Assembly (NCBI GenBank): GCA_900323505.1
Contig: OOIN01000043.1
Span: 372,001-436,000 of the forward strand
DNA from: Ustilago trichophora
Lineage: Eukaryota; Basidiomycota; Ustilaginomycetes; Ustilaginales; Ustilaginaceae
Length of the DNA: 64,000 bases
Reading direction: 5' to 3'
The position numbers and the translations under genes are program-made. The notes beneath the pieces are model-generated. The model ran no database searches. It saw nothing but the letters and a program-made list of their open reading frames with translations, and was not told the origin of the DNA. Position 1 is the stretch's first letter. Each line of letters begins with the position of its first letter. This document shows positions 10,684 through 21,301 of the stretch, in pieces.

Positions 10684-12628
10684 TTAGTGCTGAGCGCCGT
10701 TTCCACGGTGTCCTCCGTTGTTGTTCTGGTTGCTTCCTCTACGGCCTCTATAGCCACCTCTTCCTCTACCGCCGTTTCCGCCTCTGCCACCACCCCTTCC
10801 GCCACCTCTTCCACCACCACCACCGCCTCCGCCGCCATGGTTGGAGTAGTGTTTCTTCCACATCTGTTGTTCGATCATTGGTCTGCTGGGATAATCTCCA
10901 GCGTCCCAGTCTCCCTGAGTCCAAGGATGATGTCTCACCGCTTCTGGTACACGCTTCAACTCCTCAATCCATGTGGCTACATATTCGCCCTTTCCATCGT
11001 AATCCTTACCCTGTTTGATCGGGTTAAACTGTCTCGAGCTTCTCGGATCGTTCCCTACACCGGCGACATACTGCCAATTTCCCCAGTTGCTGTTGGCATC
11101 GTAATCCACCAGCCAACTTTCGAAGAATTCGGCACCCAATCGCCAGTTCCAGCCCAAATCCTTGGTGAGGAACGAAGCTACGTTTTGACGACCGCGGTTG
11201 GACATGAATCCGGTCTGGACCAATTCGACCATATTGGCATCGATCATGGGTACTCCGGTTCGAGCTGTCGCCCAACGAACCAACGGGTCTTTACGATCGG
11301 TGAGAGATACAGTCGTCTTCCAATCGTATGCTTTGGAAGAAGCAGATCGTGGAGAGAGAACTTCTTCAATCCCTCCCAACGTGAAGAGGTGAGAACCGAA
11401 CTTCCACCCTACAAAGTAAAAATAGTCCCTCCACAGCAGCTCAAAGATGATCCAGTATCCTCCTCCTTTAGGGTTGCCAGTCGTCGAGTCGAGTTGCGTC
11501 GCTCTTTGGGCGATGAGACGCGGAGAAAGGAGACCGTGCGCAAGGGCAGCGGCGAATTTGGTACTGTAGTCAGCACCGAGCATTTCATTGCGGGTTTCTT
11601 TGTACGATGCACCGGGCGAAGATTTTCCTCCGGAAAAGTAGTGGTCGAGTCGTCGAAGTGCTTCGGATTCTCCACCTTTGTAAGGGAAGGCGGAATGGGC
11701 AACGTTGAGATTGCCATCGGAAGAGAGAACTTTGGAAAGCAGCTCCTTGTGTCCCAAAACAGGTTCATCGAGGAGTGGTTGAAGAAGGTGTTTTTCCACA
11801 ATCTCCTTCTTATCGTATCCCTCTTGCTGCTTGGACGAGAGTGCAAAGACTCCAGGAGAGTCCGAGAGATGCACGTCGGGGAAGGGTTTCAGCTTCTCAG
11901 GAGCAGGTAAAGGTTGGCGGAACATATCGGGTCCCTCGACTTGCTTGCGAAAGTGGGTGAAGACGTCGGGGAGTTGCTTGACAGGGAATCCAAGATCGCG
12001 AGAATGGATGAGGGATTTACCTTCGAACAGCTTCAAGGGACATTGTAGATCGGATAGGATGGAATCGAGACGTTTCTGAACATTGACCTCTTCCGTATTG
12101 ATCTCGCGTCCGAGATAGACCGCTTCGACCGTATCCCCCTGATCACGAATGCACTTGACGAGCGAAGGAACGACAGATTCGGGAGTACCAGCAAACATGG
12201 CCAGATCGCTTCCGACACTACGAAGCCGATCGCGCAGGTCAAACACGCTCTCGTTGATGAACCTACAAAAAGAGCAAAAGCTGTCAGTCAAAAACGCTCG
12301 CAATCGCAATGAAAACAGAATGAAAGGAGGAGAGGGGGGGAGGGGCTTACTTTGTACGATGAACACCACTACGCCAGATGCCGAGTTCACGGGTTTTGGC
12401 CAACTGCGACTGACCTTTACCCCCACCTGGCTTTTGGGCCTTTTGCAAGTTGGGAAAGCCCGAGACTTCGATATGGCGCTGATCCCAGACGTAGACGGGC
12501 AAGACGTGGGTGACAAGCTGCTTGAAGGCGGCATTGGAAGGAGTGGGGTCGGAACAGAGGTGGAAGATGGGATGGTCGTGAAGACGCAGATCGTTGCGAA
12601 GCACCGCAATGAGGATGTTGCGCGTCAT
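10684..12628 (-). CDS. cryptochrome-DASH / photolyase-family flavoprotein with RGG tail
   Basis: Two exons (12628-12351 and 12262-10684) flank an 88-nt GTAAGC...TAG intron and give 618 residues. The N-terminal photolyase domain starts MTRNILIAVLRNDLRLHDHP. The FAD-binding region holds GGGYWIIFELLWRDYF, GFMSNRGRQNVASFL, DLGWNWRLGAEFFESWLVDYD and SNWGNWQYVAGVGND, which together mark the CRY-DASH branch. Known CRY-DASH proteins bind FAD and MTHF and repair CPDs mainly in single-stranded DNA, or act in light signalling. The last ~50 residues are Gly/Arg-rich with many RGG units, suggesting RNA or single-stranded nucleic acid binding. The gene lies head to head with the Hsp110 gene across 1.7 kb. 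Confidence 0.93.
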
Positions 12629-12710
12629 TGTTGCTGGTCAGTCCGACAATGAGAAGGTAGATAGTATGCGATCAAGTATGGTTAGATGCTGTTGATATGA
12701 GGTGGTAGTT

Positions 12711-12731
<21 letters not shown>
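12711..12731. repeat. (AG)n microsatellite
   Basis: Perfect AG dinucleotide run just upstream of the CRY-DASH start; on the CRY strand it reads as a CT-rich leader. Confidence 0.9.
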
Positions 12732-12741
<10 letters not shown>

Positions 12742-13592
12742 GCGAGAGATAGAACCCAAAAAAAGGAAGCAGCGTTGACCGGCAAAGTAGATGCAGAGAC
12801 GGTGACAGGGAGACGATCAAGGATGCTGTACAAGGTCGGGTTTGTGAAGATGAGGAGGAGGTGGAGAAGATTAAGTGTATATAGATGATGGAAGGGTGAA
12901 GCGATGACCAAGCGGAAACCGAAAGTGATGAAGAGATGATGAGGTAGGTGGAGGAGGTAAAGACGAGTTGCGAAGAGACAGGAGAAGAAGATGTAATGGA
13001 CCCTGATCGGCGATTTGGTGCAGCAGCTGGAGGGGCAGAGGAAGGAGCGAGGAATGACGGTCGATGACGATGTCGGAAGGATCGAAATGCAGGGTCGAAT
13101 GTGGTAAGGCAGGCTTTGGGATGACTACTATACTCGCATGGTGGGTACAGTGTTGTCTTGCCATACGAGGCTTTCAAATCGGCAGGCTGTCAAACGTCAC
13201 ACATGTCACACATATTGTCAAGCCAACATGGTATCATCACAATGATGAGCTCCGAAGAGAAGAGGGTCGACGACAAAGGAGATGCATCGATTGTACACAG
13301 GAGGTTGGGTTGTACAGAGACCGAGCAACACAGGTGGAGAGGAGGGCAGCGAGCTTAAGTGATGGTGCATTCGGGGCCTGAAAGCGCAGCCAACATACTG
13401 TACAGTGATGTACCATAGCCCGACGTATGGCGCTGTCACAAGAGTCGTTTGATGTGTCGAAAATTAGAGCTCGATTTAACCCGCGGAATGAGGTAATGGC
13501 GCAGGACAGCTTTTTGTTTTTACAGCTCTGTGTCAAATGTGAGCTACTCTAACAGAAGTAAAGTTGGACTTATATTCGGCCGACAGAAATTG

Positions 13593-13630
<38 letters not shown>
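13593..13630. repeat. 38-nt poly(A) tract
   Basis: Uninterrupted A run followed by GATCTTAGATC. It could be a polymerase-slippage tract or the tail of an old retroposed sequence; no target-site duplication or body was recognised. Confidence 0.85.
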
Positions 13631-13632
<2 letters not shown>

Positions 13633-13907
13633 TCTTAGATCCGAATTTGTCCTGTCCAAAAGGGCGATCACGATAATGCGCGCTTTTCCCAGGCGTACAT
13701 GAATTGGTTTACTCTGTATAGCTTGAGCTTGACCCAACATGGCTCAGTCTCAACGAGGTTGCTTTTGTGACGTGGAAGGCGCTGTGTATCAGAATGCAAT
13801 GGCAGTGCTCTGTGCCATCACAGAAGAGGTGGTTGAATGAACTTTTGATACAGTAAAGTAGGCTCAGCAGAGAAAAAGGCGGGCCTGTGCACAAAAAAGA
13901 AGATCGC

Positions 13908-13925
13908 GAATTTTCACGAAGCTTT
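13908..13925 (+). promoter_or_regulatory. heat-shock element (HSE)
   Basis: The sequence reads GAA-tt-TTC-ac-GAA-gc-TTt: three perfect alternating nGAAn units with correct 2-nt spacing and a fourth imperfect unit. It lies 390 bp upstream of the Hsp110 start codon, within its likely promoter. Further GAA-rich half sites follow at 13931-13945. This fits Hsf1 control, which is known for SSE-type genes in yeast. Confidence 0.75.
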
Positions 13926-14154
13926 TGGCGGAAGCGAGAAGAACAAATTTCGACTTTTTTTGAGAAGAAATATCAAACAGCATATTCAAGATCAATTCTC
14001 AAACACTCAGCCCGTGCTCAGCAACCACAATCCGAAAAAAAAAAACACACACAACGCTTTTCTGTCCAACTCGACATTCAACCATCTTTGCCACCTCTTC
14101 TCATCATCATCATCTTTGATCGAGAATATACCCTCCTCTCGCATCAACTCTCTT

Positions 14155-14161
<7 letters not shown>

Positions 14162-14187
<26 letters not shown>
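14162..14187. repeat. (CT)n microsatellite in the Hsp110 leader
   Basis: CT dinucleotide run about 130 nt before the Hsp110 ATG, in a generally pyrimidine-rich leader. Confidence 0.9.
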
Positions 14188-14314
14188 TCGACCTTTTTTC
14201 GCATTCAGATTCATCACCATCGTCTTTGTTTGATCTGAAGCCTCTGTGCAATACAGCTTGCTTCGCTCTATAGGTCATACTTTCCGTGTCACACACGTAA
14301 CCTAATTCGCCAAT

Positions 14315-17210
14315 ATGTCGTCCGTCGTCGGTATCGACGTGGGTAACGCCTCGTCCAAGATCGGTGTCGCCCGTGCCCGTGGTGTCGATGTCATCGCCAA
14401 CGAGGTCTCCAACCGTGCCACCCCTTCGCTCGTCTCTTTTGGTCAGAAGGCGAGAGCTCTTGGTGAGGCTGCTGCCACTGCCCAGACTTCCAACTTTAAG
14501 AACACCATCGGTTCCCTCAAGCGTCTCGTAGGTCGCACCTTGCACGACCCCGAGGTTCAGAAGGTCGAGAAGAACTTTATCAATGCCGAACTCGTCGATG
14601 CCAAGGGTGAGGTCGGTGTCAAGGTTCGTCTCGCAGGTGAGGAGCACATCTTCTCCGCTACTCAGCTTCTTGCCATGTACCTCGCAAAGCTCCGTGACAC
14701 CACCTCCAAGGAGCTCGGTGGTGCCGGTGTCAGCGACGTCGTTCTCTCCACTCCTCTCTGGTTCACCGACGCCCAGCGACGTGCTTACCTCGACGCTGCC
14801 GAGATCGCCGGCCTCAACCCTCTCCGCCTCCTCAACGACACCACCGCCACCGCCCTCGGTTACGGTATCACCAAGACCGACCTCCCCGAGGCCGACAACC
14901 CGCGCAACGTCGTCTTCTGCGACATTGGCCACTCGTCCTACCAGGTCGCCGTCGTCTCCTTCTCCAAGGGTCAGCTCACCGTCCTCGGCACCGCCGCCGA
15001 CCGCAACTTTGGTGGTCGCGACTTTGACCGTGCCCTTCTCCTTCACTTTGCAGACGAGTTCAAGGGCAAGTACAAGATCGACGTCCTCTCCAGCCCCAAG
15101 GCCACCTTCCGTCTCGCCGCTGGTTGCGAGCGTTTGAAGAAGGTCCTCTCGGCCAACCCCCTTGCTCCCCTCAACGTCGAGAACCTCATGGAGGACATCG
15201 ACGCCAGCTCCCAGCTCAAGCGTGAGGAGTTTGAGTCGCTCATCGCCCCCCTCCTTGAGCGCATCACCGTGCCCCTCGAGGCTGCCCTTGCCCAGTCTGG
15301 CTTGACCAAGGACCAGATCCACTCGATCGAGATGGTCGGTGGCTCTTCCCGTGTCCCCGCCCTCAAGGAGCGCATCTCGGCCTTCTTCGCCAAGCCCCTC
15401 TCCTTCACCTCGAACCAGGACGAGGCCGTCGCCCGTGGCTGCACCCTCGCCTGCGCCGTCCTCTCGCCCGTCTTCAAGGTCCGCGAGTTCAGCATTCACG
15501 ACGCCACCCCTTACTCGATCAAGGTCACCTGGGACAAGGCCGCCGATGTACCCGACGAGGACACCGAGCTCGTCGTCTTCCAGCCCAACAACCCCATCCC
15601 TTCCACCAAGATCCTCACCTTCTACCGCAAGGAGAACTTTGATCTCGAGGCGCACTACGCCTCGCCCGACCAGATCCCCGAGGGCATCAACCCTTGGATC
15701 GGCAAGTTCTCCATCAAGGGTGTCACCCCCAACGCCGAGGGCGACCACTCGATCGTCAAGGTCAAGGCTCGTCTCAATCTTCACGGTGTCCTCAACTTTG
15801 AGTCGGCCTACACCGTCGAGGAGGTCGAGAAGGAGGAGGAGGTCCCCGTCGCCGACCCCGCTGCCATGGAGACCGACGGCGACAAGGATGCCGCTCCCAA
15901 GACCGAGATCCGCAAGGTCAAGAAGCTCCAGCGCAAGGCTGACCTCACCATCGTCTCTGGCTTCACCGGCGGCAAGGACGCCAGCCTCGTCGCCGAGATG
16001 AAGGAGACCGAGGGTCAGCTCTACTCGAACGACAAGCTCGTCATCGACACCGAGGACCGCAAGAACGCCCTCGAGGAGATGATCTACGACCAGCGATCCA
16101 AGCTCGACGACCGTCTCAAGCTGTTTGTCACCGCCGAGGAGAAGGAGAAGTACCTTTCCGCGCTCAACGCCCAGGAGGAGTGGCTCTACTCTGAAGAGGG
16201 TGAGGATGCCACCAAGTCGGCCTACGTCGAGCGCATCGAGTCGCTCCAGAAGATCGGTGGTCCCATCCAGTTCCGTGAGAAGGAGTTCCAGGAACGCCCC
16301 AAGGCCGCTTCGGCGCTTCGTGAGGCGCTCAACAAGTACATGGAGATGGCCCAGGGCGGTGACGAACAGTACAGCCACATCTCGGAGGATGACAAGCAAA
16401 AAGTGATTGAAAAGTGCGCCACCGTCGCCAAATGGCTCGACGACGGTCTCTACAAGCAGTCGGAACAGCCCAAGAACGCCGATCCCAAGATTCTGTCTGC
16501 CGACATGCTCAAGAAGAAGGACGAAGTGATCTACTTCTGCCACCCAATGTACGTATCTATGAAACCGCAGTCCAGTTCCGTTCCCACCCCGACAACCACC
16601 CACCCATCCACCACCACCGGCACCGGCACCGGCACCGGCACACCTGCCGATACCACCAACGACACCAGCGACAGAAGCATCAGGAGCACCAGTCGTGCAC
16701 CTTTGCCTCCTGTTGCGATGGAAGTTCAGCCTAGTGACGAAGGGACGCTTAGCTTGTCAGCCGTGTCTCCACCATCGGTGTTTGAGCTGGCTTCTGAGCT
16801 GTCCGAGGTCGAGAGTGGTCTACCTGGCGATACGGAAGAGGAGGATGAAGCGCAGGATACCAGCGTTGATTCTGTACCTTCAGGTATGGCTGCTCTTGTA
16901 CCTGATCGAGTGAGACAGAGATCCGACACGCCTTCTGGCAGTTCTACTAACAGCACCAGTGGTGGTAGTGGTGGTAAACCTCGTCAACATCAACGTCTAC
17001 GAGTCGCACCAAATTCGGACCTCTTCCCAGCTTGAAACAGTTTTACTGACAACATCCACTCAAAACCTCTTACAAAAAAACAGCATGAGCAAGGTCAAAC
17101 CCCGCGTAGACACTACTCAAACCCCCACCAAGGACGAAAAGAAGGACGAAGCTGCTACCAATGCCAATGCCGACAAGAACGATGGTCCTGGTGAGATGGA
17201 TGTTGATTAA
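14315..17210 (+). CDS. SSE1: Hsp110/Sse1-type chaperone (Hsp70 nucleotide exchange factor)
   Basis: Exon 1 is 14315-16548 and exon 2 is 17084-17210, giving 786 residues. The splice joins HP to IMSKVKPRVD and the product ends GEMDVD. The N-terminal ATPase domain starts VVGIDVGNASSKIGVAR and includes VLSTPLWFTDAQR, FCDIGHSSYQVAVV, NFGGRDFD and EMVGGSSRVPALK. An acidic insert (about 500-530) and a long helical C-terminal region follow, as in Hsp110 rather than canonical Hsp70. Known Hsp110 proteins release ADP from cytosolic Hsp70 and hold unfolded clients. The codons are strongly biased to C/G at the third position, suggesting high expression. A heat-shock element sits upstream. The 535-nt intron is unusual (see findings). 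Confidence 0.93.
16549..17083 (+). other. 535-nt intron of the Hsp110 gene, open in frame
   Basis: The donor is GTACGT, a CTGAC branch-like motif lies at 17046-17050 and the acceptor is AAACAG. The intron is several times longer than the others here (86-244 nt). Read through in the exon 1 frame it stays open for 162 codons, up to TGA at 17033-17035, and encodes a Ser/Thr/Pro-rich stretch. Its length is not a multiple of three, so retention would replace the normal C-terminus. Confidence 0.8.
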
Positions 17211-17504
17211 AAAAATCGACGCTTTTTCCCCCAAAATATGACCTTTCTCTCTCTCTCTCTCTCTTTCTCTCTCTTCCTTTTTTCCTTCACCCTTCGACCA
17301 AGATTTTCTCTTTCGAGGTTTAGGTCTAGGTTTGGATGGGGTGAAAAGAGGAGGATGTCAAACAAAATGTAGGCTTTTCTTTCCAACCGTGTAGATTTTG
17401 CTGCCGCTTCTCCCCTTTTTCCCATGTTTCTTTTTGTGATTCGTAACAAAGATCTGTTTCAAAAAAGTCTCGATTCATGATTGTGTTGAGATGTGTGTGT
17501 GACA

Positions 17505-18952
17505 TTACAAAGTCGGATATTTTGGCTCGATATCGGTATGCGACCAATTTCGACCCGTGTTAAAGTCGGCTGCTGTTTGGGCGCCTGATTTATGCATCTC
17601 TTCGCGCGTCTCATGTGTAGATTTGGCTACGTATTTATAGATCACGAGACCGTCCAGTCCGACCGGGCCTCTGGCGTGAGTTTTACCGGTGCTGATACCT
17701 ACTTCTGTCCCAAGGCCGAATCTGAAGCCGTCGGCGAAACGGGTGCTGATGTTGACAAAGACGTTGGCGCTGTTGATGGATTTTACGAATTTCTCAGCTG
17801 CTGGATTCGGGCAAGCGTTGCTGGTTAGAATCAGGTCTGTGTGGCCGGAAGAATGTACGGTGATGTGCGAGATGGCCGATTCGAGCGTCGCGACCGAGGC
17901 GATGGCTAGGGTTAGATCGAGGAATTCCGTCGTGTAATCCGAGGCTGTGGAAGGGACGATTTTGTTGCGGTGGGTAAGGAGGATGGAAGGGACAAGGTGG
18001 AAAGGGTTGATAGGGATTCAGAGTCGAGACGAAGTTCAATTCCAGCCTTGAGCAAAGCTTCTGCCAACGGAGGCCAGAAATCCGCCCTCTGCAGCAGTTC
18101 AGAATTGATAAGCAGCGTTTCGAGCGCATTGCACGCAGCAGGATAATCCGTCTTGGCATCAATCACCGTCCCCACCACCATGGACAGCTCCGCATCGTTG
18201 TGAACGTATCCGATACACAATCCATCCGCATGACCCATAACAGGCATCCTCGCCTCCCTCTGAATCGCTTTCACCAGTTCGTTGCTACCCCTGGGGATGA
18301 CGAGATCGATATAATCGTCCAGATGCAGAAGACTCTGAATGTCTTCCCTCGTCTCGACGGTTTGGATCAGATCCTTGGGAAGTCCTGAAGAAGCCAAGGC
18401 GTCCGAGATGATAGACGACAAAATCGACGCCGTATGCTTCGAATCTTTGCCTCCTTTGAGAATGGCAGCGTTTCCCGATTTGATAGCCAACGAAGCAATG
18501 TTGACCACCACTTCTGGGCGGGCTTCGAAGATGCACAGCAAAACGCCGATGGGACAGGTGATACGGTAAAGATCGATGGAACCCTGCGTCTCGGTTGGTT
18601 CAGCTAGCCTCTTAGCCCACTGAACATGATCCAGCGGACTGGGCAGGGCAGCAACGTCCGAAACTCCAGCTAGGAGAGATTCCCACTTGCCAGCTTTGCT
18701 GAAAAGATCCAAACGAGACGCGAGAGAGGCAGACAGTTTGCCCTGAGAAACGAGCGCGGTGGCAGCTTCCATATCGAGTGCGTTGGCTTGCTGAATGCGC
18801 GACTTGTTGGATTCGAGCGCGGTACGGATCGAGAGGAGCGCCGAAGATCGGGTAGAGTCGGCAGAGGAGGATGTGGAGAGGGATTGAGATGCGGTCTCGA
18901 AGGCCGCCCTTGCCGCTTGGGCTACTGATTCGGCGCTGGATGGAGTCGCCAT
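17505..18952 (-). pseudogene. PRO2: gamma-glutamyl phosphate reductase, with an apparent frameshift
   Basis: The product would reduce gamma-glutamyl phosphate to the semialdehyde, the second step of proline synthesis. From ATG at 18952 the frame gives the N-terminal two thirds: ITCPIGVLLCIFEARPEV, KGGKDSKHT, DLVIPRGSNELV and the active-site Cys in DYPAACNALETLL. About residue 330 (near 17960-17963) this frame leaves the family pattern and stops at 17912. The rest continues in another frame to TAA at 17505: DYTTEFLDLTLAIASV, NVFVNISTRFADGFRFGLG, GISTGKTHARGPVGLDGL. One extra A in the AAAA run would restore about 482 residues. No credible intron explains the shift. It may be a sequence error, a real mutation or recoding, so I label it disrupted with reserve. 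Everything else is intact. Confidence 0.7.
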
Positions 18953-19315
18953 GGTTTTGAAGTTTTGCGATGCTGATGTGGATGATGGTGGTGATCAAAA
19001 GAGGTGAAAGCGTGGGGTGGGTGCGAGGTGTGAAAAGGGCAGATGCAGTTGTCCGAGTCACTGTTCTGGCTCGCTCGCTCGCTGTCGGGCTCTTGCACGG
19101 AGGAGATTCTTCCAAAATGGAAAGCTCAGCCCGAATTTTACATTTCATATGTTAGATCACTAAAAAAATTCAAATCACGTGCGAGAAGGAAGAAAGTCGA
19201 GCAATCTCGCACTTCTCGTCCAACGATTTTTCTCGATATCCAACGCTTTCTTCTCATCAACATCACTACCACTTGTCCATCTCACGATCTTCACCACAAG
19301 GTGTTTTAATAAACG
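18953..19315. other. short divergent promoter region
   Basis: Shared upstream region of PRO2 (-) and the bL34m gene (+). No further element was recognised. Confidence 0.6.
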
Positions 19316-19729
19316 ATGCCTCGTCTATCACCATTCCGACCCGTGCTTAGAGCCGCCACTCGCTCCCTCACTTCCCGCACCGCCGCACCCGTGGCATCAA
19401 CATCATACACACCCATGTTCGCCCTCACAAGAACATCACCAACCGCATCCAGCCGCACATTCACACGCATCCCCACCTCCACCATCTCTTCTCTACTCTC
19501 CACAACCCGATCTCCCATCCTATCGCTCCTCTCCTCCTCATCAGTAGCAGCAAACACACCATCCCCATCGGGACAGCAGGTACGATGCGTAACGTACGGC
19601 TCGGAATACCAACCCTCCCAACGCATCCGCAAACGTCGACACGGCTTCTTGGCACGCATCAAAACTCGCAACGGTCGCAAAACTATCATGAGACGCAAAT
19701 TCAGGGGCAAAGCTAAACTCAGTCACTAA
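19316..19729 (+). CDS. MRPL34: mitochondrial large-subunit ribosomal protein bL34m
   Basis: A single exon encodes 137 residues. The C-terminal ~45 residues form a complete bL34 domain: TYGSEYQPSQRIRKRRHGF, LARIKTRNGRKTIMRRKF and the terminal RGKAKLSH, rich in Arg and Lys. The N-terminal ~90 residues are Ser/Thr/Arg-rich with almost no acidic residues and begin MPRLSPFRPVLRAATRS, a typical mitochondrial presequence. The protein should be imported and bind 23S-type rRNA near the exit-tunnel side of the mitoribosome. The length fits fungal bL34m with a long presequence. Confidence 0.93.
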   Translation: MPRLSPFRPVLRAATRSLTSRTAAPVASTSYTPMFALTRTSPTASSRTFTRIPTSTISSLLSTTRSPILSLLSSSSVAANTPSPSGQQVRCVTYGSEYQPSQRIRKRRHGFLARIKTRNGRKTIMRRKFRGKAKLSH

Positions 19730-20264
19730 ACAAACCCATCCCGCACACAAGCGTCTTTTACCTGCGAACAGAGGCGTTTCTTCCCAACTTCAATCGATGC
19801 TGCCAAGGTATATTGTAGAAGTCTTTTTCTGTTGATTTCCCCCACTTGATTTACTGTGCAATGCACGATGGTTGGATGCTAGACTTGTTTAGACCCGCAG
19901 AATGTATGTGGAAATGAACACAAGCATCACACCAGCTTAGGCAGCTCCAAAGAGTGAATTGAAACAACACACAAACTCGCAACTCTCCCACACAGAGGAC
20001 GTATCTTTTCACAGACTTCCTGACGATGAACCAATGCAAAATGCAAATTGGTGAAAGTTGGCCTTCTCTGACACAAACAAACAAAGAGAGAGAGAGAAAT
20101 AGAGAGGAGAGGAGAGAAGAGGGATCCAAGTCGGGAAGAAAAGAGTATGCTTGTGTGGTTGCGAATGTTTGAGCGTGTTATATACATGTATCTCCTCCAT
20201 CTCCTCAAGTGATCTTCCTGTCACCTCTACTTTCCCCTTTCCACCGGCTCCTTCCAACTGTGAT
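19730..20264. other. convergent intergenic region
   Basis: 3' flanks of bL34m (+) and the V-ATPase subunit gene (-). There is a GA-rich patch near 20085-20125. No gene is seen. Confidence 0.6.
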
Positions 20265-21301
20265 CTACTTGAACTCCTCAGCAGCACCCGTCATGATCAA
20301 TCCAACGATCAACCCGAACAATCCCAAGATACTGCTAAACACCTCTACGATCAGTATCTTGACAAACAACTGTGGATCCGCCGCATCCGCAATCGCCGCA
20401 TTACTACCCGTAATACCTACAGCTACACCACAGCACAAGTTGCACATACCCACCGTCAATCCTCCCCAAAACAGCACGTGTCCGGTGAGATAGTTGCTGG
20501 GTGTCCACAAACCATCGGATCCAGCCTCGAGGTTGCCGGTGATCTTGGCGGAAAAGACAATGGCCATGATGACTCCGTAGATCGCTACGACTTCGCAAAA
20601 GATGATGCTGTAGGTGGGGAGGAACGAGTGGTACAAGGTTGTAAAGGGAGGGTGGAAGGTGGGAGGTGTCGTACGGATGTTGAAGACCGATGGAAGAGAT
20701 TCAGCCATTGACGAGGGGTTTCAAAGTAGCATTGAACCACCAGAGGCAATGAGAAAGTAGGCAAAGCCGAACAATATGTGATGCATGTCAGTCAGCAAAA
20801 AAGAAACCGTCTCTGAGTTCGTCTTCGAAAGCAGAGGTTTTGTACACTTACGAAACCAAGTTCTTGGTAGTAATCCTAGGCGCCCTTACACCGGCACCCA
20901 AGATACTTGCACCCGTGATAAAGATTCCCCAACCTGCACCGACGACGCTGAGACCGATGCAGAGACCGATACCGATCATTGCCCATGCATAGGGGCTTGT
21001 CTCTTCGAGGAATGCGCCAATGTTGAAGCTTTCTCCATTTCCTGTGTAAAAAGTTCCATATAGTACCAAGATCGACAGATGTTTGATTCGGCGAAGCAGA
21101 TGTGAGATGTGAGGATGGGTGAGGGAGAGTCAGTATTGATGACGGTGAACTCTGCCGTCTATCGTGAGAGGGTGGAGATCGGCAAGTGGTGCCATGGGTC
21201 GAAGTATGTAGGGATCGCTTACCTGTGAGTAGCATATACAGTCCGACAGCAGACAGCGTGGTCAAACCGGAAGTACCGGTCAAGGCTAATGTCGAGACCA
21301 T
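20265..21301 (-). CDS. VMA16: V-type ATPase proteolipid subunit c''
   Basis: Three exons (21301-21223, 21041-20852 and 20607-20265) with GTAAGC...CAG and GTAAGT...CAG introns encode 203 residues. The first membrane helix is short (about 11-27), followed by four helices of a duplicated c-type proteolipid. Diagnostic stretches are [39 protein letters not shown] and [17 protein letters not shown]. Glu95 in FCEVVAIYG corresponds to the essential proton-binding Glu known for yeast Vma16; a second Glu lies at 178. The protein belongs to the membrane rotor of the V-ATPase, which acidifies vacuole and Golgi. The ATG at 21301 follows from the splice fit and from fungal c'' N-termini of similar length. 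Confidence 0.93.

Larger units (their letters stand above)
12629..14314. other. long divergent promoter region, CRY-DASH / Hsp110
   Basis: No gene is seen in these 1.7 kb. It holds an AG microsatellite (12711-12731), a CTGTACAG palindrome (13398-13405), a 38-nt A tract (13593-13630), a heat-shock element (13908-13925) and a CT tract (14162-14187) in the probable Hsp110 leader. The large CT-rich open frame on the minus strand near 12.64-13.18 kb is low complexity and is not called a gene. Confidence 0.65.

Noticed and set aside
10633..11910. 425-codon plus-strand frame within the CRY-DASH gene
   Set aside because: It overlaps the well-supported CRY-DASH exon antisense and has no recognisable domain.
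12638..13177. 179-codon minus-strand frame upstream of CRY-DASH
   Set aside because: Composed of Ser/Leu/Pro runs from a CT-rich leader; no domain and no splice link to CRY-DASH.
14144..16603. 819-codon open frame on the minus strand across the Hsp110 gene
   Set aside because: It mirrors the strongly C/G-ended codons of the sense gene, is repetitive in Leu, Gly, Asp and Val, and has no domain. The sense strand is a clear Hsp110.
17950..18040. An intron to explain the PRO2 frame change
   Set aside because: The only frame-correct GT-AG pair (GTCTCG to CCACAG, 86 nt) has a poor donor and would remove family residues that are present on either side of the shift.
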